Origin: Pseudonocardia kujensis | Lineage (GTDB): Bacteria > Actinomycetota > Actinomycetes > Mycobacteriales > Pseudonocardiaceae | Assembly: GCF_021283305.1 (NCBI RefSeq) | Contig: NZ_JAJSOK010000016.1 | Coordinates: forward strand, 62,001 to 126,000 | Length of the DNA: 64,000 nt | Reading direction: 5' to 3' | Shown here: one piece after another, positions 56,282 to 64,000 of the stretch | Position numbering within the stretch: position 1 is the stretch's first letter | Layout: every line of letters begins with the position of its first letter | Translations under genes and position numbers: made by a program | Notes under the pieces: model-generated | The model's database searches: none | Seen by the model: only the letters and a program-made list of their open reading frames with translations | Told to the model about the DNA's origin: nothing

Positions 56282-59200
56282 GTGCACGGCGCGCGGTGGC
56301 GGAGGGTGACCTGTCTCGGCGTCGCGGGGCTGACGGCCTCGCTGCTCCTGCTCACCGCCGGGCCGGCCGCGGCCGAGGAGGGGGCAGGGGCGAGCACGTC
56401 GACCCTGCACAACGTCTTCGTCGAGTTCGACGACACCTCCGCCGTCGCCGACTACACCTCGGCCCTGCCACAGGGCCGTGACGTCGCCGCGCAGGTCGCG
56501 GCGAAGACCCGGGCGCGCATCGACTCGAAGATCGCCGACGTCCTGGGCGGGCTGGGCGGCACCGAGGGCGAGCGCGAGCTCTACCGCACGACCAACGCGG
56601 TCCCGGGCGTCGCGATCCGCGCCGACGCCGGCACCGCCGCCCGCCTCGCGAGCCGTCCGGGGGTGCGCTCGGTCCGCCGGATCACCGACGCCCGGCCCAG
56701 CAACGCCTCCGCCGACCAGCTCGGCCGCACGCTGCAGACCTGGCAGGACGCCGGCCGGCTCGGCCACGGCGTCAGGATCGGCGTCATCGACACCGGCATC
56801 GACTACACGCACGCGGACTTCGGCGGGCCCGGCACCGTCGCGGCCTACGACGCGGCCCGGTCCGGTCGCGGCACCTTCCCGACGGACAAGGTCGTCGGCG
56901 GCGTCGACCTCGCGGGCGACGACTACGACTCCGCGGCCACCGACCCCGCGAGGACCGTCCCGAGACCCGACGACGACCCGCTCGACTGCGAGGGCCACGG
57001 CACCCATGTCGCCGGCACGGCGGCGGGCTTCGGCGTGAACGCCGACGGCACCACCTTCCGCGGCGACTACGCCGGGCTGACCCCCGACGCGCTGAACGCG
57101 ATGCGGATCGGCCCCGGCGCCGCCCCGGGGGCCGAGCTGTACGCGATCCGCGTGTTCGGCTGCTCCGGCGCCACCGCGCTCACCCCGCTCGCCCTCGACC
57201 GGGCCCTCGACCCGAACGGCGACGGCGACTTCGCCGACCGTCTCGACGTCGTCAACCTCTCGCTGGGCTCGGACTTCGCCCCGGCCGACGACCCGGTCAA
57301 CGACTTCGTGCAGCAGCTCATCGACCACGGCGTGACCGTGGTCGCGGCCGCGGGCAACGGCGGCGACCTCACCGACGCCGCGGGCGCCCCGGCCACCGCG
57401 CCCGGGGCCATCGCCGTGGCGAACGTGCGCGACGCCGGCGTGCTGCTCGACGGCGCCGACGTCGTCGCACCCGAGCCCCGGCGGGTCACCGGGCAGTACA
57501 GCGTCGACTTCTCCGGGACGCCGGACGCGACCGGCGACGTCGTCGCGCTGCCCGCCGCGAACGCCGAGGGCTGCCGACCCTTCTCCGGCGTCGCCGGGAA
57601 GATCGTCTGGCTCGAGTGGCCGGAGGGCGACGGCGCCCGGGCCTGCGGTTCCGCGGTCCGCGCCGACAACGCGCAGGCGGCGGGCGCGGTCGGCGTGCTG
57701 CTGACCTCCTCCGCGCCGGAGCCGGGCGGCGTGGGCATCGCTGGCAACGCGGCCGTCCCGATGTTCCAGCTCGACGGGCCGTCGACGGCGGCGCTGCGCC
57801 CGGCACTGCAGGCCGGCACGCTGCGGGTCCACCTCGACGGGACGCTCGCGCAGACCGCCTCCGTGCAGGTCCCGGGCATCGCGGACACGATCAGCGAGAG
57901 CTCGGCCCGCGGCGGGCGCGGCCCGGGCGTGAAGCCGGATGTCGCGGCGCCGGGGGAGTCGATCGTCTCCGCGGCCGTGGGCAGCGGGGCCGGGCGGTCG
58001 AGCAAGACGGGCACCTCGATGGCCAGCCCGTTCGTGGCCGGCGTCGCGGCCCTGGTGCGGGAGGCACATCCGGACTGGTCGCCGGCCGAGGTGAAGGCCG
58101 CGATCGTCACCACGGCCGCCGACGTCCACGGCCCGGCCGGGACCCTGATGGCGCCGATGCGGGTGGGGTCGGGCCGGGTGGACGCCCGCGCCGCCGTGGA
58201 CCCACCCGTGCTGGCCGCCGACGCGGGGGAGCCCGGCGCGGTCGGCGTCGCCTTCGGGGTGGTCGAGGTCCCCGCGGGCCGGACGGTCACGCTGACGAGG
58301 ACCCTGCACGTCAGCGGCGCGGCGAGCCTGCGGTACGAGGCGATCACCACGATGCCCGGGGTCACGATCTCGGTCGAGCCCACGCAGGTCAGCGGCCCCG
58401 CGGACGTCACCGTGCGGCTCACCGCGCAGGCCGACGCCCTCCGCAGGACCCTCGACCCGACGATGGCCGCGACCCAGGGCGGTCGGGCACGCCAGTTCGT
58501 CGCCGACGCGTCGGGCCGGATCGTGCTCACCGCGGGTGGGCGCGAGGCGCGCGTCCCGGTGACCTCCTCGCCCAAGCCCGTCGCGGACCAGACCGCCACC
58601 CTCGACGGGAACGCGGTCGTGCTGACCGGCACCGCCGTGGACCAGGGCGGCGGCGCGCAGGCCTACCGCTCCCGCGCCGGGGTGTTCCGGCTGCTCGCGA
58701 CCAGTGCCGAGCTGCCGCGCTGCCGGTCGGGCCTGTCGACCGGCTGCGTCGCCAACGACACCGGCCAGGGCGGCGACGTCCGGTGGGTCGGCGCGGCGCG
58801 GTCCGGCGACACGATCGGGATCGCGGTGTCGATGTGGGGCACCCTGCCCGACGTCGGCGCGACGACCGTCCCGACCGTCGGGTTCGACGTCGACGGCGAC
58901 GGCTCCGTCGACCGGGCCGTCGGCCTGGTCAGACAACCGGGCACGGACGTGCTGGTCGCCCAGGTCCTGGACCTGCGACGGCAGACCGCGGACGGGCCCG
59001 CCGAGGTCGACTCGCAGCCCGTCAACGGGTTCGAGGGCGACACCGACACCAACGTCTTCGACACCGACACGTGGGTCCTGCCCGTGCGACTGTCGGCGCT
59101 GGGCATCGACCCGGCGGCCGGCTCGGCGCCGCTGCGGATGCAGGTCGTGGTCGAGGGTGACTACGGCCCCACGGACGTGACGAACCCGGGCGGCGAACCC

Positions 59201-59461
59201 ACCGCGCCCGTCGACGTCGTCGACGTCCCGCAGCCGTGGGACCCGCTGGCCGAGCCGGCGTCCGCGGAGCCGCTGCTGCGCCCCGCCGACGACGGCACCC
59301 GGCTCCCCGCCCCGGTCGGCCCGCTGCTCGTCGTCCTACCGCAGAACGCCACGGGGGCCCACGCCGCCGCACTCGGCGGATCCGCGCCGGTCGGGACGCC
59401 CGTCCCATCCGGCAGGGTCGTCACCGCTCCGCTCGCCCCGGCGGCTGCTCCGACCGGGTGA
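56282..59461 (+). CDS. Secreted subtilisin-like (S8) serine protease
   Basis: A large exported peptidase of 1059 residues. A signal peptide (CLGVAGLTASLLLLTAGPAAA, cleavage near 31) is followed by an inhibitor-I9-like propeptide (about 40-135) and a subtilase domain. The triad is Asp in GVIDTGIDYTHADF (about 170), His in GHGTHVAGT (about 241) and Ser in GTSMASPFVAG (about 580), with the oxyanion Asn in AAAGNGG. A protease-associated (PA) domain is inserted before the Ser block. The C-terminal 400 residues are beta-rich, with no cell-wall anchor. GGAAGGGG precedes the GTG. Its location among amino-acid biosynthesis genes is unusual. Confidence 0.88.
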   Translation: MHGARWRRVTCLGVAGLTASLLLLTAGPAAAEEGAGASTSTLHNVFVEFDDTSAVADYTSALPQGRDVAAQVAAKTRARIDSKIADVLGGLGGTEGERELYRTTNAVPGVAIRADAGTAARLASRPGVRSVRRITDARPSNASADQLGRTLQTWQDAGRLGHGVRIGVIDTGIDYTHADFGGPGTVAAYDAARSGRGTFPTDKVVGGVDLAGDDYDSAATDPARTVPRPDDDPLDCEGHGTHVAGTAAGFGVNADGTTFRGDYAGLTPDALNAMRIGPGAAPGAELYAIRVFGCSGATALTPLALDRALDPNGDGDFADRLDVVNLSLGSDFAPADDPVNDFVQQLIDHGVTVVAAAGNGGDLTDAAGAPATAPGAIAVANVRDAGVLLDGADVVAPEPRRVTGQYSVDFSGTPDATGDVVALPAANAEGCRPFSGVAGKIVWLEWPEGDGARACGSAVRADNAQAAGAVGVLLTSSAPEPGGVGIAGNAAVPMFQLDGPSTAALRPALQAGTLRVHLDGTLAQTASVQVPGIADTISESSARGGRGPGVKPDVAAPGESIVSAAVGSGAGRSSKTGTSMASPFVAGVAALVREAHPDWSPAEVKAAIVTTAADVHGPAGTLMAPMRVGSGRVDARAAVDPPVLAADAGEPGAVGVAFGVVEVPAGRTVTLTRTLHVSGAASLRYEAITTMPGVTISVEPTQVSGPADVTVRLTAQADALRRTLDPTMAATQGGRARQFVADASGRIVLTAGGREARVPVTSSPKPVADQTATLDGNAVVLTGTAVDQGGGAQAYRSRAGVFRLLATSAELPRCRSGLSTGCVANDTGQGGDVRWVGAARSGDTIGIAVSMWGTLPDVGATTVPTVGFDVDGDGSVDRAVGLVRQPGTDVLVAQVLDLRRQTADGPAEVDSQPVNGFEGDTDTNVFDTDTWVLPVRLSALGIDPAAGSAPLRMQVVVEGDYGPTDVTNPGGEPTAPVDVVDVPQPWDPLAEPASAEPLLRPADDGTRLPAPVGPLLVVLPQNATGAHAAALGGSAPVGTPVPSGRVVTAPLAPAAAPTG

Positions 59462-59697
59462 CGAGGGGCGCTCGGGAGGGGACCCCGCCGTCGGCCGCAG
59501 CGAGCCGGAGGCGCACAATCTGACCCGCTCGGGGGTGTGTCGGGCCGGATCGGGGTGCCGGCTGGCACGACTTCACCGTCCCGGGTGACCCCGACGGAGT
59601 GGACGGTGGTCGGTCCCCGCCGCTCCGACGGGTAGCGTTCGATAGCCGCCCGATCGCACGCCGTGGTGGGGCGTATCGAGAGAGGACATTTCGCAGC

Positions 59698-60750
59698 ATG
59701 CGCCTTGCGGTCATTCCCGGCGACGGCATCGGGCCGGAGGTCATCGACGAGGCCCTGAAGGTCTTGACCGAGGTCTCCCCGGACGTCCAGACGACCACCT
59801 ACGACCTCGGTGCGGCCCGCTGGCACTCCACCGGCGAGCTGCTGCCCGAGTCCGTCCTCACCGAGCTGCAGCAGCACGACGCGATCCTCCTGGGCGCGGT
59901 CGGCGACCCGTCGGTGCCGAGCGGCATCCTCGAGCGCGGGCTGCTGCTGCGCCTGCGGTTCGAGCTCGACCACCACGTCAACCTGCGCCCGGCGCGGCTC
60001 TACCCCGGGGTCCGCGGCCCGCTGGCCGGCAACCCCGAGATCGACATGGTCGTGGTGCGCGAGGGCACCGAGGGCCCGTACGTCGGCACCGGCGGCCTGC
60101 TGCGCAAGGACACCCCCCACGAGGTCGCGACCGAGGTCAGCACCAACACCGCCTTCGGCATCGAGCGCGTGGTCCGGGACGCGTTCGCCCGCGCCGAGCG
60201 CCGCCCGCGCAAGCACCTGACGCTGGTGCACAAGACCAACGTGCTCACCTTCGCCGGCGCGCTGTGGTCGCGGATCGTCGAGGAGGTGTCGCTGGAGCAC
60301 CCGGACGTCTCGGTCGCCTACCAGCACGTCGACGCCACCACGATCCACATGGTCACCGACCCGAGCCGGTTCGACGTGATCGTCACGGACAACCTGTTCG
60401 GCGACATCCTCACCGACCTCGCGGCCGCCGTGACCGGGGGCATCGGCCTCGCGGCCAGCGGCAACCTCGACGCCAGCGGCACCAACCCGAGCATGTTCGA
60501 GCCGGTGCACGGCTCGGCGCCGGACATCGCCGGCCAGGGCATCGCCGACCCCACCGCCGCGGTCCTGTCGGTGGCGCTGCTGCTCGACCACCTCGGCCAG
60601 CAGGACGCGGCCCGCCGCGTCGAGGCCGCCGTCGCGTTCGACCTCGCGACCCGCGACCACAGCGCGACCGGGCACACCCAGGCGATCGGCGACCGGCTCG
60701 CCGCGCTCGTGTCCAGCCGCACCGCGGAGCCGGCCTCCAGCGAGGCCTGA
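59698..60750 (+). CDS. leuB: 3-isopropylmalate dehydrogenase
   Basis: A 350-residue NAD-dependent enzyme of leucine biosynthesis. The start [15 protein letters not shown] is canonical and upstream in-frame codons are not conserved. Substrate residues are in [38 protein letters not shown] and [27 protein letters not shown] (metal Asp) follow, then the cofactor loop [18 protein letters not shown]. It is a single gene. TAGCGT at 59632-59637 may be its -10. A strong hairpin lies after the stop. Confidence 0.96.
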   Translation: MRLAVIPGDGIGPEVIDEALKVLTEVSPDVQTTTYDLGAARWHSTGELLPESVLTELQQHDAILLGAVGDPSVPSGILERGLLLRLRFELDHHVNLRPARLYPGVRGPLAGNPEIDMVVVREGTEGPYVGTGGLLRKDTPHEVATEVSTNTAFGIERVVRDAFARAERRPRKHLTLVHKTNVLTFAGALWSRIVEEVSLEHPDVSVAYQHVDATTIHMVTDPSRFDVIVTDNLFGDILTDLAAAVTGGIGLAASGNLDASGTNPSMFEPVHGSAPDIAGQGIADPTAAVLSVALLLDHLGQQDAARRVEAAVAFDLATRDHSATGHTQAIGDRLAALVSSRTAEPASSEA

Positions 60751-60765
60751 GCCTCTCACCACGGA

Positions 60766-60803
60766 CGACGGCCCGGCACCCCACGCGGGGTGCCGGGCCG
60801 TCG
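60766..60803. terminator. Bidirectional terminator, leuB / EthD-family gene
   Basis: Seventeen-base arms around an ACGC loop lie between the convergent stops at 60750 and 60825. The core is GGCCCGGCACCCC and its complement. Confidence 0.75.
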
Positions 60804-60824
60804 GTCCGTCCGGGTGCGTCGGGG

Positions 60825-61139
60825 TCAGACGACCTGCTGGACCTCGCCGGTCAGGATCGTGACGCCTGCCTGCGCGAAGTTGGCGAGGTCGTCGGTGGCG
60901 GCCTTGCCCTCCGGGCCCCCCATCGACGCCTGCATCGCCTCGGCCGAGTCGAACGTGAGGGTCGCAATCAGGTGGTACTGCGGGGCCGAGCCGTCGGGGC
61001 CGGGGCCCGGGCGGACGATCGTGAACGACTCCAGGTTCGGCAGCTTCGCCGCGAGCGGGGCGTGCACCTCGTCGTAGTGCTTGTCGAACGCGGCCGCGTC
61101 CGCGGGCGGGTTGTACAGGACGGTCAGGGAGATCGACAC
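60825..61139 (-). CDS. EthD-family small protein
   Basis: A 104-residue dimeric alpha/beta-barrel protein of the EthD family. Its signature is SLTVLYNPPADAAAFDKHYDEVHAPLAAKLPNLESF. Members accompany cytochrome P450 or polyketide systems, but none is adjacent, so the role is unknown. The GTG start has GGAGGACC 4-5 bases upstream. It is divergent from the cimA leader. Confidence 0.85.
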   Translation of the reverse strand: MSISLTVLYNPPADAAAFDKHYDEVHAPLAAKLPNLESFTIVRPGPGPDGSAPQYHLIATLTFDSAEAMQASMGGPEGKAATDDLANFAQAGVTILTGEVQQVV

Positions 61140-61229
61140 GAGCGGTCCTCCGGGGAGTACGGGTCGCGGACTCCGGCGTCCGCGACGTCGTCCCCATCTT
61201 CGAGGCGGCTGCATCAGGAGAACAGGGTC

Positions 61230-61244
61230 TCCCACGATGTGGGA
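61230..61244. promoter_or_regulatory. 15-base dyad shared by ilvB and cimA leaders (copy 2)
   Basis: TCCCACGATGTGGGA is a perfect dyad with 6-base arms and a 3-base centre. It differs by one base from the motif before the ilvBNC leader (49334-49348) and lies a few bases upstream of the leader promoter. Confidence 0.6.
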
Positions 61245-61250
61245 AGGCTG

Positions 61251-61280
61251 TGTGACATCGCGGGACGCGCCGGGCAGACT
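61251..61280 (+). promoter_or_regulatory. Promoter of the cimA attenuator leader
   Basis: TGTGAC (61251-61256) and CAGACT (61275-61280) flank an 18-base spacer. The -10 ends 6 bases before the leader GTG at 61287, as in the ilvBNC leader. Confidence 0.55.
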
Positions 61281-61286
61281 GCCTGC

Positions 61287-61319
61287 GTGCGCCTCACCAG
61301 CGTGATCATTATCTGCTAG
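61287..61319 (+). CDS. cimA leader peptide
   Basis: A 10-residue peptide read from GTG as MRLTSVIIIC, with a Val and three consecutive Ile codons right before the stop. Citramalate synthase feeds isoleucine synthesis, so stalling at these codons would report isoleucine shortage. The alternative hairpin and T-run follow at once. The final Cys could instead make it sensitive to cysteine. Confidence 0.8.
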   Translation: MRLTSVIIIC

Positions 61320-61380
61320 CGCGTCGGCAGCTCCTCGGAGCCGACGCGCAGACCTCTCGCATCCGCGGGGGGTCTTTTTT
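61319..61380 (+). promoter_or_regulatory. cimA transcription attenuator
   Basis: Directly after the leader stop, GCGCGTCGGC (about 61319-61328) pairs perfectly with GCCGACGCGC about 11 bases later. A terminator follows, with AGACC pairing to GGTCT next to a run of six T. A ribosome held on the Ile codons would cover the first arm and change which stem forms. No Shine-Dalgarno for cimA lies within it. GGAGAA follows at about 61401. Confidence 0.72.
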
Positions 61381-61411
61381 GTTGCCCGACCACTACCCAC
61401 GGAGAACCCGG

Positions 61412-63031
61412 ATGTCCCGCACCACGCCCGCCGGCACGCCCCTCGGCGACGCCTTCCACGTCTACGACACCACGCTGCGGGACGGGGCCCAGCGCGAGGG
61501 CATTTCGTACTCGGTGGCCGACAAGCTCGCCGTCGCCCGGCACCTGGACGCCCTCGGCGTCGGGTTCGTCGAGGGCGGCTGGCCCGGAGCGCTGCCCAAG
61601 GACACCGAGTTCTTCGCCCGCGCCGCGGCGGGGGAGCTGCCGCTGCGGCACGCCGTCCTGGTGGCCTTCGGCTCGACGCGCAAGGCCGGCATCCGCGCCG
61701 AGGACGACCCGCAGGTCCGCGCGCTGCTCGACTCGCAGGCGCCCGCCGTCACGCTGGTGGCGAAGTCGGACCGCCGGCACGTCGAGCGGGCGCTGCGCAC
61801 GGACGTCGCCGAGAACTGCGCGATGGTCGCCGACACCGTGGGCTTCCTGCACCGCGAGGGTCGCCGGGTGTTCGTCGACGCCGAGCACTTCTTCGACGGC
61901 TACCGCTTCGACCCGGACACCTCGCTGCGGGTGCTCGACGCGGCCATGACCGCCGGCGCCGACGTCGCCGTCCTGTGCGACACCAACGGCGGGATGCTGC
62001 CGCTCGGGCTCGCCGAGGTGGTGCGCGAGGTCGCCGACCGCACCGGCTTCCGCCTCGGCATCCACTGCCAGGACGACACCGGCTGCGCCGTCGCCAACTC
62101 CGTCGCCGCCGTGCAGGCCGGGGCCACGCACGTGCAGTGCACGGCCAACGGCTACGGCGAGCGGACCGGCAACGCCGACCTGTTCGCCGTCGTCGGGAAC
62201 CTGGCGACGAAGCTCGACATGCCGGTGCTGCCGTCGCTGTCCGAGCTCACCCGGGTCTCGCACGCGCTCGCCGAGATCGCCAACCTGGCGCCGGACACCC
62301 ACCAGCCCTACGTCGGGACGTCGGCGTTCGCGCACAAGGCGGGGCTGCACGCGAGCGCGATCAAGGTCGACCCGGAGCTGTACAACCACATGGACCCGGC
62401 CGAGGTCGGCAACACCCAGCGGGTGCTGGTGACCGAGATGGCCGGGCGCGCATCCGTCGAGCTCAAGGGCGCCGAGCTGGGGCTGGACATGGCGGGCAGC
62501 CCCGAGGCCGTCTCCGCGGTCGTCGGGACGGTGAAGGAGCGGGAGGCGCATGGCTGGTCCTTCGAGGCCGCCGACGCCTCGCTCGAGCTGCTGATGCGCG
62601 GGGCGCTGGGTGAGGAGTCGCCGGTGCCGTTCGCGCTCGAGTCCTACCGCGTGATCATCGAGAAGCGGGCCGGGGCCGACGCCGTCGCCGAGGCCACGGT
62701 CAAGCTGCTGGTCGACGGCGAGCGGCGGATCGCGACGCGCGAGGGCAACGGCCCGGTCAACGCCCTCGACGCCGCCCTGCGCGCGGCGCTGGAGCCGTCC
62801 TGCCCCTGGCTCGCCGACGTCGAGCTGTCGGACTACAAGGTCCGCATCCTGACGCCCGGAGGCTCGGCGGGCACGCACGCCGTCACACGGGTGCTGGTGG
62901 AGACCAGCGACCGCCGCGGCGAGTGGACCACGGTCGGGGTGCACTCCAACGTCGTCGAGGCCAGCTGGCTGGCGCTGGTCGACGCCCTCGCCTTCGCCGC
63001 CCTCCGCACCCGCACCCCCGCCCCGGTCTGA
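61412..63031 (+). CDS. cimA: Citramalate synthase
   Basis: A 539-residue enzyme of the LeuA/HMGL family that joins pyruvate and acetyl-CoA to (R)-citramalate for threonine-independent isoleucine synthesis. It has the metal/catalytic motif YDTTLRDGAQREG (about 19), GIHCQDDTGCAVANS (about 216) and FAHKAGLHASAIKVDP (about 307). The C-terminal regulatory LeuA-type domain (about 400-535) is likely the isoleucine feedback site. The long form and the GGWPG motif distinguish CimA from LeuA. GGAGAACCCGG precedes the ATG. Control by the upstream attenuator fits the isoleucine role. Confidence 0.92.
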   Translation: MSRTTPAGTPLGDAFHVYDTTLRDGAQREGISYSVADKLAVARHLDALGVGFVEGGWPGALPKDTEFFARAAAGELPLRHAVLVAFGSTRKAGIRAEDDPQVRALLDSQAPAVTLVAKSDRRHVERALRTDVAENCAMVADTVGFLHREGRRVFVDAEHFFDGYRFDPDTSLRVLDAAMTAGADVAVLCDTNGGMLPLGLAEVVREVADRTGFRLGIHCQDDTGCAVANSVAAVQAGATHVQCTANGYGERTGNADLFAVVGNLATKLDMPVLPSLSELTRVSHALAEIANLAPDTHQPYVGTSAFAHKAGLHASAIKVDPELYNHMDPAEVGNTQRVLVTEMAGRASVELKGAELGLDMAGSPEAVSAVVGTVKEREAHGWSFEAADASLELLMRGALGEESPVPFALESYRVIIEKRAGADAVAEATVKLLVDGERRIATREGNGPVNALDAALRAALEPSCPWLADVELSDYKVRILTPGGSAGTHAVTRVLVETSDRRGEWTTVGVHSNVVEASWLALVDALAFAALRTRTPAPV

Positions 63032-63255
63032 GGTCTCGCTGAAGGTCCGGGTCCGTGCAGGTCTGTGGCCTCGCTGGAGGTCTGTGGTCTCGCTGGAGAT
63101 CCGTGGCCTCGCTGGAGGTCTGTGTTCTCGTGCAGGTCTGTGGTCTCGCTGCGGCGCTGTGGTCTCGCTGCGGCGCTGTGGTCTCGCTGCGGCGCTGTGG
63201 TCTCGCTGCGGCGCTGTGGTCTCGCTGCGGCGCTGTGGTCTCGCCGCAGGTCTGT
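63032..63255. repeat. 19-base tandem repeat array after cimA
   Basis: The array begins on the base after the cimA stop. Five perfect copies of GGTCTCGCTGCGGCGCTGT occupy 63142-63236. Degenerate copies of 16-19 bases lie on both sides (63032-63141 and 63237-63255), carrying the variant ending GGAGGTCTGT. The five identical copies are probably a recent expansion. Confidence 0.92.
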
Positions 63256-63295
63256 GGTCTCTGTCTGAGGTCTCGTGGGGTCTGCGCGGCGGGCC

Positions 63296-63361
63296 GTGAT
63301 CACTCGTCGTGGACGGAGAGGGTCGGAATTCGACCCTCTCGATCCCTAGCTGGTGATCTTG
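63296..63361. repeat. 66-base dispersed repeat, copy 1
   Basis: The clearest copy: ends TGATCA and GGTGATCTTG, GGACGG at 17-22, and a central perfect stem GAGAGGGTCG / CGACCCTCTC. Confidence 0.85.
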
Positions 63362-63423
63362 ACCTGCCGGCGCGGCTCCCAGCGGGCCCGAGATCGGCGC
63401 GGGTCCGAGGTTTCGGCGCGGCC

Positions 63424-63489
63424 GTGATCATCGGCCCTGGACGGCGAGGGTCGGGATCTCGACTCTCGCCCTCCACGATCGGCGATCTC
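63424..63489. repeat. 66-base dispersed repeat, copy 2
   Basis: It keeps TGATCA, TGGACGGCGAGGGTCG and GCGATCT, while the right arm of the inner stem is partly degenerate (CGACTCTCGCC). Confidence 0.8.
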
Positions 63490-63526
63490 GGGGCGGGAAG
63501 GTGGCGGGACGTCGGGCCACGGTCGT

Positions 63527-63592
63527 GTGATCGCCCGTCATGGACGGCGAAGGTCGAGTTTCGACCGTCCCCGTCCGAGAAGAGCGATCTTG
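63527..63592. repeat. 66-base dispersed repeat, copy 3
   Basis: It keeps TGATCG, TGGACGGCGAAGGTCGA and TTTCGACCGTCC. The outer pair GGACGG/CCGTCC and inner pair GGTCGA/TCGACC remain complementary. It ends GCGATCTTG. Confidence 0.8.
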
Positions 63593-63635
63593 GCTGCGGG
63601 CCAGCTCCCGGCCGGCGAAGGGTCCGCTCGGCCGC

Positions 63636-63701
63636 ATGATCACCGCTCGTGGACGTCGACCGTCGGAATCCGACCCCGCCAGCCCATGATCGGTGATCAA
63701 G
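63636..63701. repeat. 66-base dispersed repeat, copy 4
   Basis: It begins ATGATCACC and ends GGTGATCAAG. The centre GTCGGAATCCGAC is palindromic but the outer stem is degenerate. Confidence 0.75.
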
Positions 63702-63759
63702 CGGAGGGGGCGCGGAGGCGCGGGTCGTGCGAGCCCCCACCCCGCGGATCCGCGCACCC

Positions 63760-63999
63760 TCACACCCCCGCGGGCTCAGCCACCGGGGCCTGCGGCCGGC
63801 GGGCCCAGGACGGGGCGTGCTCGGGCAGCAGGCCCAGCCCGAACAGCCGGGCCGGCACGATCTGCAGCTTCGGGTGCCGCTGGACGAACCGGACCAGCGG
63901 CGGGAGCTCGGTCGCCGGCGCCACCGGGGCGTCGGGGTCGACGTCGAGCGCCGCGCCCAGGATCACCCGGTGCAGCCCGCGCTGGACGCCCTGGATCAC
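63760..63999 (-). CDS. C-terminal part of a probable FAD-dependent oxidoreductase (truncated by window edge)
   Basis: Only the last 79 or so codons are inside the window. The segment VQRHPKLQIVPARLFGLGLLPEHAP resembles the C-terminal tail of actinobacterial FAD-dependent monooxygenases, in which PAR-x-x-G-x-G-x-x-PEH is common. The remainder, including any nucleotide-binding motif, lies beyond the right edge, so the assignment is tentative. Confidence 0.4.
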   Translation of the reverse strand: MIQGVQRGLHRVILGAALDVDPDAPVAPATELPPLVRFVQRHPKLQIVPARLFGLGLLPEHAPSWARRPQAPVAEPAGV

Positions 64000-64000
64000 C

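Larger units (their letters stand above)
63256..63759. other. Gene-free region holding a repeat cluster
   Basis: After the tandem array this stretch carries four copies of the 66-base repeat separated by unrelated GC-rich spacers. No credible coding frame, promoter or terminator was identified apart from the repeats' own dyads. Confidence 0.6.

Noticed and set aside
61287..61319. Cysteine-responsive attenuator as the main reading of the cimA leader
   Set aside because: There is a single Cys codon against three Ile and one Val, and cimA belongs to isoleucine synthesis. It is kept only as an alternative.
63055..63639. Open frame of 194 codons through the right-end repeats
   Set aside because: It is created by the 19-base tandem array and the 66-base repeats. 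The predicted protein is a run of repeated Cys/Leu/Trp/Arg words, with no ribosome-binding site.

Overview
The window is about 64 kb of very GC-rich DNA, with GTG starts, GTGA/ATGA overlaps and leaderless promoters. Gene order follows a conserved actinobacterial block, the Mycobacterium tuberculosis Rv3041c to Rv2995c neighbourhood in the same relative order but with inserted genes. Gene content and the style of the dispersed repeats point to the Pseudonocardiales, probably a Pseudonocardia. This is an inference from recalled synteny, not a database result. No rRNA, tRNA, insertion sequence, prophage or CRISPR array was seen.

Layout. 0.1-10 kb: glgX, ABC ATPase, enoyl-CoA hydratase, RNase Z, methyltransferase, a sensor kinase/response regulator pair, a convergent paralogous regulator and a nucleoside hydrolase. 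10-15.4 kb: genes matching the mycobacterial methylglucose lipopolysaccharide (MGLP) set (acyltransferase, GT4 glycosyltransferase, GH57 enzyme, methyltransferase), interrupted by a trypsin-like lipoprotein. 15.4-22 kb: etfB-etfA, an OlsB/OlsA-like acyltransferase pair, iscS-mnmA. 22-24.2 kb: a cupredoxin-like lipoprotein and a MetE-like barrel protein. 24.3-29.8 kb: an accessory catabolic island (MHS transporter, TetR, MaoC-SCP2 fusion, alpha/beta hydrolase, CoA ligase) with three matching TetR-type operators. 29.9-35.7 kb: ligA with a large insertion, a BKACE-type protein, and a ferredoxin-reductase/desaturase pair. 35.8-41.3 kb: a PucR-type regulator, an ACT protein and gatCAB. 41.6-46.7 kb: a propeller lipoprotein, a 2-hydroxyacid dehydrogenase, a PPOX protein, DoxX, a kinase-fold protein and an aldo/keto reductase. 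46.9-63 kb: amino-acid biosynthesis (ilvD, ilvBNC, serA, leuB, cimA) with an LLM flavoprotein, a subtilase and an EthD protein between. The right edge cuts a probable flavoprotein gene.

Regulation is unusually readable. ilvBNC and cimA each have a leaderless short peptide rich in branched-chain residues followed by alternative hairpins and a T-run, and both carry the same 15-base dyad upstream of the promoter. iscS is preceded by a leaderless 20-codon ORF that overlaps it by GTGA.

The most unusual structures are repeats. Two arrays of four palindromes, centred on GCGTTATGGTTCCATAACGC and spaced at 41 bases, lie 11 kb apart, each directly after a gene end. A 66-base family with an internal dyad has four copies after cimA and one after gatB. 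A 19-base tandem array begins at the cimA stop codon.
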